From positions 111,882,734 to 111,946,733 of the forward strand of contig NW_023605305.1 in assembly GCF_014898055.3 (NCBI RefSeq): DNA of 64,000 bases, in the 5' to 3' direction. The DNA comes from Talpa occidentalis. Its lineage: Eukaryota > Chordata > Mammalia > Eulipotyphla > Talpidae. Position 1 is the stretch's first letter, and the number at the start of each line of letters is the position of its first letter. Under the pieces are notes generated by a model, which was not told where the DNA came from, did no database searches, and was given only the letters and a program-made list of their open reading frames with translations. Both the position numbers and the translations under genes were made by a program. Positions 47,377-59,761 of this stretch are shown here, piece by piece.

Positions 47377-47638
47377 AAAACAAAGATTTATTTATGTATG
47401 CATACAAGAACTGGGGTACAGGCTGGAGGTATGGGGGTGAGAAGATTCACCAGAACAGAGTGGGGAACAGAACAGGCAGATCTACTGAAATACACTGCTG
47501 TGGGGGGCAGCGGGGAGACAGGAGAGGTCTGCTGAGCCATGAGGATCAGCTCCCTGGCTGGGGCTCGAACTTGTGCTGCAGTGGCTGCAGATACCTTCAT
47601 AGTGTTTCGACTTAACCCCTTGAGCCACCAGGGAGGCC
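47377..47638 (-). mobile_element. tRNA-derived SINE copy 4
   Basis: Complete copy: head GGCCTCCCTGGTGGCTCAAG, B box AAGTTCGAGCCCC (one mutated position) and CAGCAGTGTATTTCAGTAGA body, with tail at the low-coordinate end. A degenerate 15-bp duplication flanks it (CTGCTCTTTTTTTAA at 47362, CTTCTGTTTTTTTAA at 47639). It is inserted directly beside a MIR. Confidence 0.9.
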
Positions 47639-47654
47639 CTTCTGTTTTTTTAAT

Positions 47655-47855
47655 AGCACTTACTGTGCTGGGCACTGCCCTGCCCATGCAGTAACTCACT
47701 TGGTAGACTCATGACCTGATGAGGCAGCTGCTGCCATTACCTTCCTGCCATAGATGAAGAAACTGAGTCACAGAGGGGTGTAATGACTTGCTCAAGGTCA
47801 CACAGTAAATGCAGAGCTAGCTGCAGGGTTTGGGCTCTGCCTCCTTTAGTCCAGA
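47655..47855 (-). mobile_element. MIR SINE
   Basis: Antisense landmarks in order: GCACTTACTGTGCTGGGCAC, GATGAAGAAACTGAGTCACA, CTTGCTCAAGGTCACACAGT and AAATGCAGAGCTAG. It is well preserved for an ancient SINE. Confidence 0.85.
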
Positions 47856-50567
47856 TGTTCAGAGGCAAACATGTTTGAAAAACATAGTAAGGAATAAGTA
47901 CAATTAGCCAAATATGGTAACATTTGTTTCCTTGTCTTTGAATGTGGGTGGCTTTGATTCTGGCCCTTGATCCTAGCTTTGCGACCTTGGACAAGTTGCT
48001 GAATAGCACTTAGCGAGTCTGTGAGTAGGGGACGGCACAAGCTGATCCCTAAGGCCCCCCTTTATCTCCAGGATTCTTTGAGTCCACGCTGACCCCTGCT
48101 GTTGGCCATATGGCACTTGGTTGGCCCGGCTGCCCTGGCTCCATGCCCATCTTCCCTGCACACCTCCCATCTGCAGCCTGAGATCTTATCTCCCACCTGC
48201 CTGGCCCCTCTCCAGGATGGCCAATGGTGCCTTGGAGGGCTCAGAAAATTGTTTGCCGTTCTCGCACTGTTTCAACAACTACTTCTTCTTTCTAGCCCCT
48301 GTCCTGTGCTGTGGCACTGGGTGTCTTTTCCTGAGGTCCACTAGGTAACAGCAGTGTCCTGTCTCCAGGCTGTGTTTTTAGGTGGACTTTGGAAAACAGT
48401 CACAAAACAGTAAAACCAAAAACGTGTTTCTAGGTGGCTGCCTCTTTGTTATGACTGATTTTGTTTTCACAAATTTTGTTAAGGAATCAGCCAGGAGTGA
48501 GTTGGGACTAAGTGACCAAGTCCTGGCCCCAGGACTGGTGTTTTCTTCTGCCTTCAGTGGTCCAGGGAAGAGCTGGGTAGTCGGTGCTGATGCCCAGACT
48601 TTCCTTCTGCTACTACCCCGCAGGCCGCAGTGAGGAGGACACAGACATCTTTACCCGTTTCCAAGGTGTAGGCACTAAGGCTCTCCCACCATCCTAAGGG
48701 GTAGGAGGGTTGAAATTCAGACATCTCTGACTATGAGCCTTGGCGGAGACATGGGATCTAGTTCGGGGTGGTTCTTTGTTTTCATCCTCCTAGTCTAAAA
48801 GAGGGAAAAGTTCATAGTGATGATCAATGTGGTACCCACTGAAAGGACACAACCTGCAAAACCTCCACATTGTTGGGGGGCCTGGGCCTCTCCGACCAAC
48901 ATCCTTGCTGCCTGCTGGCTGCTGCTGACCTCACAGTTTTCTCTGCTTGTCTTGGAGACAAAAGTGTTTGAGGCTTATCAAGAACCCTCTAGCAGGGAAG
49001 TCTCGTCTGTATTCGAATGACTTGCTGTCCTGTGCTGCTCTGGAGGTGAAGGGCTGGGGAGCGCTTTGTAAATGCTCTGCCCTCCCGGGGGGCCTGAGAA
49101 CAGAGGATTAGCTGCTGTGGGGTCTGTCCAGTTTGCTGCTGCTTTGCTTCATATTGCAGAGAGGACTTAACACAACCAAACCAAACCACTTTTGGCACGG
49201 CTATTCATTTCTCCATTTTCTGAACGCTGGCACATCCAAATGTTTTCTCATTTATTAGAAGACATTATAGTCCATCATTTTGATGGAGAAATCCATACAG
49301 TAAACTTCAAGTTCAGACCCCAATGCTTAGCTCTGAGCCTGGCTCCTGGTCTCGTTGTTCAGGCTGTACCTGGTTGCGAGGACACCTCTTGTGTCCAAGT
49401 CTTACTCTCCTCTGCACTACAAGACACCCCTCCCTTTCCTTGTTGTTTAGCACTTCAGCAGCAATTAGGGAAAATTTACCAGGTTTCTGACACTGTGGAA
49501 TAGTACAAAGGAATTGCGAAGTGGCTTCTGAAATGGAAACTGAGCCAGTTGTAATTGAACAGCAGAAGGTGCTTTTAAAACACCTGAGTGGATGTGTTAC
49601 TAGGAAGCTGTGTGTGGGGGGGGTGGGGGGGAGGTGCTGTGGAGTTATGGGGTTAAAACTGAAACCAGGAGCTGTGAGTGTGAGCAGACTCTGCATGGCA
49701 GGTGGAACTGGAAAGTGGTCTGAGCCAGGAGCAGGAAAAGCATTTCAGGTATGAAAATGATCTGAGTGCTTTTACAAAGGTGGGCGGACATCAGTGTGCA
49801 GGTGAATGTCTCCTGTGGGGATTAGCTGACACCCTGGAACAGTCAGCGAGACCTTCGGGGATGTGGCTTGCCAACTGTGGGGAGGGGAGGCTGGCAGAGC
49901 GGAGGAATGTGAGCAAAGTCACCCTGGAAGGTGTTGGCAGCATCTTCAGTGCCCACAGAGCAGCTAAGAGCCCACATGCTGGAGGCTGGTGAGGTCTGCT
50001 GGGGCTTGCAGGAAGCCGGCCTGCTAAATTAAGGTGATAAGTCAGGCCATAATCCTATTTTGAGTTGCTTCTTACAAGGAAAATGGCTCACAAAACAATT
50101 ACTGATGTTCCCCTTAGGTAGTTTATCAGAACATTTCTTCAAAGGACTATCACCTGATAAGGGACTCAGATATGTCTTAGAGGAAGGATGGTGCATTTTA
50201 GGTGGTTTTCTATGGAAACGAGGTTTGTGCAATCACAAGGCCTATTCATCAGAGTCCCATTTTAATAGCAATTTATCCCACAAACAAGTTTCATCGGAAA
50301 CATCAGTATGAGTCCCAGAAACCTTAGTGTCGTGCCTGACTTGGGCATAACTAGGGGAGCTACCTCTGTTACCCCAGGACTGTGGGGTCCCCTCTGGGAT
50401 CACCTGTAGACCTGTTGGGAGTTCTCACCCAGCAGGGTGTGAGTTTGAGCCTCAGAAAAAAGCTACAATAAACGGAAGCTCTGTGTTCTGTTTGGTCCAG
50501 TGAGTTCATTGAAGGTATTTGGGCCTCAAAACAAAGAAGTAGGAAAACAGCGCATGCCGAAGTTTTG
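47856..50567. other. Intronic DNA, no exon recognised
   Basis: Unique sequence with a G-rich tract at 49613-49633 (runs of 8 and 6 G in a GTGTGGGG context). No repeat body or exon was recognised. Confidence 0.45.
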
Positions 50568-50836
50568 TGTTTTTTTTAAAAGATTTATTTATTTATGCAT
50601 GCAAGAGCTGGGGTGCGGGCCAGAGGTGTGGAAGGATGAGCGGATTCACCAGAGACAGAGTGGGGAGCAGAACGGGGGGATCTACTGAAACACACTGCTG
50701 AAGGAGCAGCAGGTGAGGCAGGAGAGGTCTGCTGTGCCATGTGGGTAGCTCCCTGGTCGGGGATTGAACTAGTGTTGCAGAGGCTGCAGATAGCTTCACA
50801 GTGCTGTGCTTAAGCCCTTGCACCGCCAGGGAGGCC
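50568..50836 (-). mobile_element. tRNA-derived SINE copy 5
   Basis: Complete copy with a long tail (AAAAGATTTATTTATTTATG on the plus strand). A 15-bp target-site duplication with one mismatch flanks it: CATGCCGAAGTTTTG at 50553-50567 and CATGCTGAAGTTTTG at 50837-50851. The head reads GGCCTCCCTGGCGGTGCAAG. Confidence 0.95.
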
Positions 50837-50851
50837 CATGCTGAAGTTTTG

Positions 50852-51393
50852 ATGGCTCCTTGAAGATTGCCCCTCCCTCCACGCCTCAAGAAACATCTGT
50901 ATGACCTGGTACCATGCCCCGCATGTGTGTGCGTACTGTTCTGGAGTTTTTGCCTTGGTTTGATGCCTTGGAGCGCAAGTCAAGTCTCCCTTCCCTGGAG
51001 AGAGGAGGACGTGTTCTGACCCGGCCAGGCGGACTGCGGCAGAGCCTGTGTCCTGGGCTCTCGTCCAGCTGTGTTGCTCTGGAGTCAGCCATCGATTTAT
51101 AATCATCTGTATTAGGGCGAGAGTCTCTCTGCCCCAGCCCGGACTAGAAGCTCCGTGAAGGCGGGGCCAGGCCTGTTTTTGTTTAAATCAGTGTGTAAAG
51201 AGTCAGGTCTTTGAATGATTATCTTTTAGATAATCATTTATGCATTTAGAAGACGCCTCGTGTAGATCTCATAAATACATACATATGTAATACACAGCAC
51301 GTATGACGTGTGCAGTGTGTGTGTAAAATACCCTTATAAATCTGTGCTGTGGATCTGAAGTCATCAAGGGGGCCAGATTGGCCTCTGTGTCCC
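50852..51393. other. Intronic DNA between two SINE copies
   Basis: No exon or repeat recognised. An AT-rich, TG-containing stretch lies at 51230-51330. Confidence 0.45.
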
Positions 51394-51405
51394 TACCACC
51401 TTTTG

Positions 51406-51708
51406 AATTTTTATTTATGTATTTATTTTTTTAAAGATTTATTTATTTATGCATACAAGAGCTGGGGTACAGGCCAGAGGCACGGGGGGGTGGGGGGGGT
51501 AAGATGATTCATCAGAGACAGAGTGGGGAACAGAACAGGCAGACTGACTGAAATACACTGCTGAGGGGAGCAGCAGGCGAGACAGGAGAGGTCTGCTGTG
51601 CCATGTGGGTTTCCCCCTGGCCGGCTGGGGATCGAACTCATGCTGTGGAGGCTGTGGCTTGCTTCATAGTGCGGTGCTTAAGCCCTCACACCACCAGGGA
51701 GGCCCCTT
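51406..51708 (-). mobile_element. tRNA-derived SINE copy 6
   Basis: Complete copy with a 12-bp perfect target-site duplication (TACCACCTTTTG at 51394-51405 and 51709-51720). A G-rich tract (51484-51499) has expanded inside the body. The tail carries TTTATTTATGCATACAAG. Confidence 0.95.
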
Positions 51709-51720
51709 TACCACCTTTTG

Positions 51721-54079
51721 TAGGTGGCCCTCCTGTGTGTTTTGGCCACTACCACAGTCTCTGAAAGAACTGCACGGTGGGTTTTATTTCTAAAAGAGGA
51801 GCGTGTGGGGCTGGGGGGTAGAAGAAAGTGGAGCCTGCGCATGCAAGAGAAGGGGCGGAACATCTCCGTTCTTCTTCCTCTTGTGATTTTTCTCTGTCTT
51901 TCTTCTGGCAGCGGGTGTGGATGGCCATTGAATCATGGGTTCTCACTATTGTGTCCACGCTCCCTCCACCCCTTCCTCCCTTTGTGAGGTCGACACACCC
52001 GCTCCCATCCCAAGCTGGCATCTGTGCCTTCCTGCTCTTCGTCTTGGTGGCCCACAGCGTGGAGACGCAGACGTCCTCAGCTCCAGCGCGTGCTCCGAGC
52101 GCCCGAGGCTGTGTGAGTCCAAACCACAGAGTGTCTCCTTGGCGTCGCCGTCCTAGCAAGGGCCCCGCTCTGGCCTCGCCCGGGAACACGTGCCCCGTCT
52201 CCCTGCCTGCCCGCTTCGCAACCACCAGTTAGCTCTGCCTCGTGCCAGGCGTTCCTCTAGTTCTGGGCACACAAGGACGTAGGCGCAGCTTGATGCCCAC
52301 AGCTGCCAGTCTGCACGTGGAGGTGTGACCACGCACAGGAAGAGGGTGGCCCGGGCTTCAGAGACAAAGAAATGCAGAAAGTCTAGAGGAAAGGGGAAGG
52401 CATTCTGGGCAAAAATGCTCTTGCGGGGAAGGGAAGACTCCGGACACAATCCTCTCTCCCTGCCTGGACCCCTGGCTGTGCCTCGTCTCCCCACACGCGC
52501 ATGTTTTAGGTTTGGGGTGGAGAGACCATGTGGGGACCCTGGGGCTTTTGTAAGGATTTAAAACTTCCATGGAATGGGTTTGTCCTGCCCCAAAGAAGAA
52601 TGATGACTGAACTGATGTGGCAAAAGTCAGGCTTTGGAATAGGCCGTGTCACTTCCTGGGTGCTGAGAACGGCCCCCTCCACTGCAGCTGCGCATGAAGG
52701 GGTCTCCAGGCACGTGCGTAGCATGTTCCGTGATGGCTTAGTAAAGCACCCCGATGAGAATTCACTGGTGAGCAACCACTTCTGAGATTCAGGAGATGAA
52801 GTAACACCTCGGTGATGACCTGAAGATCAATTCCGGCTGTAGAGTCCCAGCCTGCAGACACCCTTGGAGGGGGGCGCGGGGAGGAGATGGGGTCATTACT
52901 CACCAGGTGTGTTGCTAGGCTGGGTGGGGGGACTTGGGAGCTGCCCATCAAGGGCTCACAGCCCAGTGATGGCAGCAGACAGCCAAATAAACTTGGGGTA
53001 CATACGGTGGTCAAGCCAACTGGCCCCTCAGCAGAGACATCCTAAACTGCCTAGGAGGGGCTGGACTGATCGGGGGGAGGATCAGAAAAGACCTCGCCCA
53101 GGTAGGCTTGTCTGAGCTCATTGAATCCTGATGACCAGTTGGTTTTTGTCTGGCAGAGAAGGGGTGGGTTGCTTCCAGCAGAAGGAAAAGTATGGGTAAA
53201 AAGTGTACCTGTTTATAAGAGTGCACTGGCCTTAATGAAGAAAGGTTTGCGCGTGTGTGGCTGCTGGAGAGGGAAGCTAAGGTGAAGGGTCTTTGGAGGG
53301 CAGGGGTTGGGGCTGGAGGCAAAGGCATAATTGGGAAGAGCCATGAATGTCACCTGGAGGGGTTAGTGAGCCTGAGGCTATAGATGAATTTGTCTGTTTT
53401 TCTGGTTCTGCCTTCCCTAGAATGTTCCACGTCCCTGGTGTCCTGTGTTTACTTGACATCTTGAAAGATGCTCATAATGGGGAGAGCTCATCTCAGCATT
53501 TCTACGAAGGTCACAGTGTCTCAGCCTCCTGCACTCTGACTCAGGCAAGGTATTGGCTCCTCAGCTTGGCTAATGACGTGTTTTGCACACAGTAGGTGTG
53601 CAGAGACGATCTCCCAGTGGAGCAATGAAGCATCACACTGATGGAGCATAAAGCATTTTTCTTAAAGGGCCCATGAACCCAGAATCTGTCAATTCCTTGC
53701 AGGCCAAACTACCACACTGTACTCAGCGTGGCAGCTCTGGAGGCTGGGCCTGGGTCTTCGGTGTTGAGGGCTTGCTTGCATAAGCCCTATTTGGGCAGGG
53801 AGTGAACAAGGCAAGGGAAGAACAGAAAATGGGCATGAGAAAAAGGACAACAGCGAGAGACAGGAGAGAGCCGCCCCGGGGTGAGGAGTCGGCAATTATC
53901 TCAGGTGCCACTGTGCCCACAGAGTTTAAACCGAATATAAATCCCCATCTCGTTACACTGGAGGCTAAAAGGAGGGCCAGGTGTTCATGCAGAACTTGGC
54001 AGGCTACGTCGGCCAGTTTGAACATGGAGAGGGTTGAAGATGGCTGAGCAGCGAGAGATACTGGGCACCGCTTGGTGCT
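51721..54079. other. Intronic DNA, no exon recognised
   Basis: GC-richer unique sequence (51840-52500) gives overlapping frames on both strands without domains. The stretch 53080-53330 weakly resembles antisense L2. No splice-site-bounded exon was supported. Confidence 0.4.
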
Positions 54080-54680
54080 CGAGCAGCTGTTAAATTTATA
54101 GAGCGCTCTAAAATAATCCTTGTGCATAGATTTTTGCTTCAACCGTTTCTATCTCTGGCCCTTGGACAGAGAATTGTTTGCCTCATTTCTGGTTTACTGA
54201 GTTATTTTGGTTACTGATCAGTGCACACCGCCTTGGAGCGGGGGTTGCATTTTGTTATTTTCGTCGGGTTCGCCTCACTTCTTGGAACCCCAGTTTCCTT
54301 AGTGAATCCTCTCAAGGTCACGTGAGCGGGGTTTGCAAACCATGCAGCAGTGCTATAAATGTGAGGCACTTTCGGTCAATTACTGGGTCCTTGCGGGCAA
54401 AGCCATCGCTCGGGGTTTGGCGACGTGTCTCAGAGAGGCTTCCACAGGAAGCAGCGCCACTATAAATATTATGGAGCCAGACATTTATTAGAAGAATTAG
54501 ACTTTACACAGTTGTGGGAGGAGCTGGCAAGTGAAGGCCTGAGAAGGGCACTTGGAGCGTTGGGAGAACTACCCGCCAGGGGTGACGATTTGGACTCTGG
54601 GTGCCAGACTGCGTGGTACTGGAGGGGGGCGGCAGACGTGGTGCCTGTGGAGATTCATGTCTTTTCTTAGATGCCACCTC
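54080..54680. promoter_or_regulatory. Candidate intronic regulatory element
   Basis: The block is unique and lacks repeat landmarks. It carries an E-box CACGTG at 54319-54324, a MEF2-type site CTATAAATATTA at 54460-54471 and another CTATAAAT at about 54353. Several CpGs are kept (TTTTCGTCGGGTTCGCC, GCCATCGCTCGGGG, GGCGACGTG). The combination suggests a conserved enhancer, by inference only. Confidence 0.35.
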
Positions 54681-55575
54681 TGAGTTTGCAGCCAAGTGTC
54701 TAGTGGTCTCTGGCCAGGAAGGCCTGCAGCCCGGAAGAAACCGGGGGCAGAAGAGTGAGTGTGAACTGGGTCCGCTGACACCTGTGCTTCTGCTCTCGCT
54801 GTCGTCATGACCCCCAGGCTTAGTGACCGCTGCTTCCCTTCACCACCCAAATCCCCGCCACCCCCACTTCTCTAATCCCTGGAACAGCCCAGGGAAGAGG
54901 ATTCTGTACTATCATCAGGTGGACACAGTACAAATCCCCACAACTTAATAATGTAGAATTAAAATTTGGGCCTGGCCCTGGCCCCCAGAGTCCCAAAGCC
55001 TGCAGAACTGGCAGCAGTGGTGTGGCTGTGTCTCCCTGTACCTCACGGTGGGCGCTTCTGCTGGGCATTGGTCCGGGTCTGGTGGTGCCTTGCAGTGTGT
55101 CCCCGGCTGCTGGTGGGCTGCACGGCCCCCGCCTTCCTTGCACTCCTGTCTGTAGTGCCGGAGGTGATGATTATCTCCGCAGCAAAAGCTAAGTCAAGTC
55201 GCACTGTCCCCAAAGGGCCTGTCATTTCCTGTGGAGTACAGTCTCCTTTCTGTCACCATGTTCGTGTTTGATCAGGGATCATCGATTCTTATTCCTCCTT
55301 CTCACTCCTCCGTGAAGGCTTCCAGAAGGTTTCCAGAAATGCCTGAGTACAGACTGGAGTGAGAAACTGTCATGTTTGTGCTGAGAATGAGCTTAGACGC
55401 TGCACCTCTCCTGTTCACACCCTGCTCTGCTAGACACACCCCACTTTCCTGGGGTTTCTGCCACCAGCCGGGCCTGAAAGACACGGGGAGTACTGTCGAC
55501 GGTCATCTGAACCCCTGGAAAATAACAGCTTTATGAGATTTTAGGGCCATACCTGGGCCTGGTCATCACTCAGAA
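54681..55575. other. Intronic DNA, no exon recognised
   Basis: Unique sequence with short frames on both strands. No repeat or exon was recognised. Confidence 0.45.
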
Positions 55576-55586
55576 CTCTGTCACTG

Positions 55587-55874
55587 GTTTTTTTTGTGTG
55601 TGTGTTTTTGGTTTTTTTTTAAAGATTTATTTATTTATATACAACAATTGGGGTGTAGGCCAGAGATGTGGGGGGTGAGAGGATTCACCAGAGACAGAGT
55701 GGGGAGCAGAACAGGCAGGCTGACTAAAATACACTGCTGAGGGGAACAGCGGGTGAGACAGGAGAGGTCTGCTGCACCATGTGGGTAGCTCCCTGGCCGG
55801 GAATCGCGCTCGTGCTGCAGAGGCTGCGGATTACTTCATAGGTTGCGTCTTAACCCCTGCGCCACCAGGAGGCC
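55587..55874 (-). mobile_element. tRNA-derived SINE copy 7
   Basis: Complete copy with a perfect 11-bp target-site duplication, CTCTGTCACTG, at 55576-55586 and 55875-55885. The head has lost one G (CCAGGAGG instead of CCAGGGAGG), which makes its start resemble a CTCF core site. The B box is mutated (AGCGCGATTCCC). Confidence 0.95.
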
Positions 55875-55885
55875 CTCTGTCACTG

Positions 55886-57939
55886 TTTTGAGGTCAATTC
55901 TGGTATTTCCCTCTGTGACCACGACCTCTCCCCTTTACGCCCTTCTGATTTCCTCGTGCCTGCTGCTCATCCTCACTGTGGTGGGTCCCCGTCCTGAGAC
56001 TTTTATTTTCCAGCCCACCAAGCCATGAGGTGAGGACCTCATGGGCTCCTACCAGGTCGGGTTTTCCCAGTGAGCATGTTCCGTCCTAGGACCTTCTGTC
56101 CTGTGTCTTTGCCAGGCCTCAGCTTGTATTTCAGTCGTCTCCACCAAGCCCTCCCTGTCTCAGGGCCGGAGGCTCCCAGCTTGCTGGGGAGAATCTCCAG
56201 CGGCCCCCCAGCCCCCGGTGCTTAACCTCTGAAAAAAGGGCTCTTTGCCCCTGTTGAGATTCTTTGCCCCTGTCCGCGTGCTCCCTTCCCCACGTGCCCC
56301 GGGCCTGAGTGTCTGTGCTGATGACTCGCCAGTGAGACTCTCGGCTTGGGCCTCCTCTAGGCTCCAGCCTTGACTCTCCGGTGCCGGCTGCCTGCACCCC
56401 ACCCGCCTGGCAGCGTCTTAACTTACAGGGAGCAGAGGAGAAAGCTCGCTCAGCCAGACGCGTGTTTGGGCCCCTCAGGTTCCCCCTCATCTCCGGAAAT
56501 GTCTCTACCCTGCGCCCCGATGGCCACGTCACAGCCCGATTCCTCCCTCCTCCCTCGCTCTCCATTTCATTCCATGTTCAAGACGTGCCCCCCGTCCGCC
56601 TGCTCCCGAGGCAGCCCCACGTCCCCCAGGCGGGTGTCCATCCCCTTTCACTTGATCTGCTGCAACTACCTCTTCATTCTGAGGTCCTGGCTTCCAAATT
56701 GGCCACAATCCATGTTTCACACAAAAAGCCTGGCTCCACACACCCCCCCCCCAGTTTATGGGCTCCCATTTCACCCAGAACCGACGCCCCCGCCCCCTCA
56801 TCCATCACAGGCCGGGCGCGCTGATCTCTTTTCCATCCTTTGCACAGAGATGCCTGCTCCACCTCGTTGTTCTCGCGCTTGCTGCTCTCTGCCCCAGCAG
56901 CTGGTCCCAGAGCTTCTGCGCCGCCGCCTCCTGCCTCTGGGCTGACCTCAGACGCGCCCTTCTCAGAGGGCCCTCGCCTGACCACGGGCTGAGAGCAGCT
57001 TGGCCACCCAGGGCCATCACATTGGACACCTCCTCTCCATGCACCCACCCTCAGTCTCTCCTGCCGGGAACACGAGCTCCCCGCCAGCAGGGACCCCCGG
57101 CCATGTGGCCTCCGCGCCTAGAGGTGCCGAGAGGGCGGCTGCTGCTCCAGAGCGAGCTGCTGCGTGTCCTGTGTCTCCCCTTGCTGCTTCGGCCTCTCTC
57201 TGCTTGCACCTTTGATCATCCGCTCCTCCTGTCTGGCCCCCTGCAAGCCCCACAGCAGCGCCCCTCTGTCTCCCTGGGAGGCTGGGGTCATGGGTTCAGC
57301 CCACCTGGACTTTTCTGAGGGTTTGAAGTTGTGCTTTTCCACCCTAAACTGAAACCTACATCAGGAGTCTGCTCTAGATATTCCACAGGCTGCAGATGTG
57401 GGTCCCACCCGGGAGCTTGCTGCCTGCCAGGCACAAGCAGAGGAGTCTGCCCCTAGGAAAGGCTGTACCCCAACCCTTCCGTCTTTGCATTCTTGCATTT
57501 CAAGCATTTGGGCTGCTGGGATAGGACTCTTTTCTGGACTTTTTCCTGACCCCCCTCTCTCTCTCCCCGCTTCTCCTCCCTCTTACATCTGCTGGTGTCT
57601 TAAATAAAAGAGTTTGTTATGACTTTGCTTTCCCCTCCCCTGCTTCTCCTACCCCTAGGCTGCCCTGTGGACTCCCACATCTCACCCTGGGTGGGCCTCT
57701 CTTTACCCCCCTACCCCACCCTCTGCATGTGGCACCACATTCATTTTGGGCTCAGGAATCTTGTGGGAGTTTCCGTTCCCGCCACCTGCTGAACCTTTGA
57801 ACTTGTCTAAAGCTCACGGTCTCCGCTGTGATGCCTCTCACCCCACAGGTCTATCCATGGATCCTTTTAGCAGGAGTCTCAGAGTGCCTCTCTTTCTGGT
57901 CCAGCATTGCTCTTAGTGTTTCTCCCCTGTCATCTTTGC
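55886..57939. other. Intronic GC-rich DNA, no exon recognised
   Basis: GC-rich, pyrimidine-rich sequence with several long overlapping frames (up to 191 codons). A segment near 57055-57110 resembles the 3' part of L2 or MIR (GGGAACACGAGCTCCCCGCC). The frames disagree between strands and show no domain. Confidence 0.4.
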
Positions 57940-58410
57940 TCTTATTTTAATTCTTAGTGTTTCTCCCCCGTTTCTCCCCAGTCACCTTGTAGAAGGTGCT
58001 GGACTGGCTCCCAGGTGTCTGCTCAGCCTGCTCTTCGTACACTGCTCTACCTGCTCTTCCGCACACCTGGGCTGTGCCTAGTCCCTCCCTTGAACTGCGC
58101 TCACCTTGCTTCTCAGTGCCCCCGGTCTGCCCCACCCCCACCATTGTTCAGAGGCCCAGCTCAGATGTTGACACTGCAGAAAGCTTTTCACTAATCCCTT
58201 GGGTAGGCACACCCTCACTTTTGAACCCCTTGGCATTTGTTAATACCTCTCTTTGGTTACTTATGTCCTGTCTTATGTTACAATTTTCATACACACCTCA
58301 TGCCTCTTAACGTGCCACGCGCCCCTTCGAGATCCAGGGACTGATTTCCTTTCTCTTTTGAATATCATCTAGCACAGGGGCTTCTTGCTCAGGTGTTGCT
58401 TGTTGAACGA
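57940..58410 (+). mobile_element. L2 LINE 3' end
   Basis: CAGCTCAGATGTTGACACTG, AAGCTTTTCACTAATCCCTT, GATCCAGGGACTGATTTCCT and a GTTGCTTGTTGAACGAGTAA end follow the sense L2 3' consensus. Confidence 0.7.
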
Positions 58411-58589
58411 GTAATAGTATCTTTTGTCTAGTGCATCTCAGGGAGGTCTTAGCTGAACCCCTTCTTTTCTTAATGATTATAAGGCCTGCTCTAGTAGAAC
58501 CTTGTTTGTGTCTGGCTGGGATCTTGAAGTGCTGCCATATGTGACTTCATTATACAGTCTCCGATGGCTGTAACTTGTTTAATGTGTGC

Positions 58590-59250
58590 ATTGCTGCATT
58601 TTCATCACTTAGGGACTGTCTGCACTAAAGCTGGCACCATCCCTTCCTGCCAGATCGCTCAGCGGCAGACATGAAGAGACAAAGGTTTTTCATGTGTGAG
58701 TCAAGTGCTCCAATAAAGGCACAATGAGAATTTACAGATTTGACCTTCTGCATGTTCATTTGCGGCTCACATGTGAACCGGGAAGGTCGTGGGGAAAGGC
58801 AGAGACCCCCAGTCTCTAAAGGTCTTGTAAGGATATGGGAGGAAGGGTGAGGTGCCCTTTTGCAAACTGAAATAGCATCAGCGCTTTAGTTTCTGTGGGT
58901 CAGCTCTACCTGTATTGCTGGAATCAATAGCTGCCAATACTTATCTTACAAATGGCTCGGGTTGGCAAGCAGATTGCTTCTAGGCAGCTCGGGGAGATGA
59001 TAACATTTGAGCAATAAAAGACACAATTGCAAAAGTCCTATGCAGATATACCGTACTCTGCAGGTCTTGATTTAGAATAATGTTGCTGATAAACCAGTGA
59101 AATAAAATCTATTTCCCATGGATATCTCAAGGGGGAGGAAAAGGGTAGGTAAATACAGTTTAGTCTTCATTAGCTTGACTCTTTCAGTGATTCCTGGTGG
59201 TTGCCAGTAGCACTTACTGAAAGAAACATTGCAGCAATAGTTTACCTTTG
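58590..59250. promoter_or_regulatory. Candidate conserved non-coding block
   Basis: Unique, repeat-free, with moderately AT-rich motif-dense sequence: CCAATAAAGGCACAATGAG, CAATTGCAAAAG, GATAACATTTGAGCAATAAAA and ATTGCTTC. The lack of repeat landmarks over 600 bp in a repeat-rich intron is the main reason to mark it. Confidence 0.3.
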
Positions 59251-59761
59251 AGAACTTGTCTGACTTTTCCTGCTCGGCCATCCATCCATTCTACAAGGTA
59301 GAAGAAAGTTGAAGGCACTTAATTATTTTCTTGAGTACATCAAAGACAGGGAGATGGTGATCTGGAAACTGTTACCTCTTGGTTGTTAATTACCTCTACT
59401 GCTGAAAAGAGCAGCAGGGCTTCCTAAAGTCTTGTCTATATGATTTTGGGATACATTTCTCTCCACCTTTTTAAAATATGAATGGTGAGATGTTACCCTT
59501 AGTATCATTTACAGCAATGAAAGCAGTGTGTCAGAAAAAAAACAAATAAACTAGAAGTTACTTTTCACAGTCCTATTATTTTGTTTCCCCCATCTATCTA
59601 TTCACACTGAGAAGATACAGTATTTCTTAGTGACTCATTTGTTACTGTGCTGCCTATCTGATAGCTGTTACCCTTCTAGGATATACAATATTTTATAGGG
59701 AATTTCAAGCTGTTTCTTCTTCCTACTCAGAGCAAAAAGATGAAATCAACAGAAGGTGGTA

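Noticed and set aside
50593..50889. Recurrent minus-strand peptide (LPTLSLVNPL type) in several frames of the window
   Set aside because: The same peptide appears wherever the SINE family occurs; it is a translation of the SINE body and tail.
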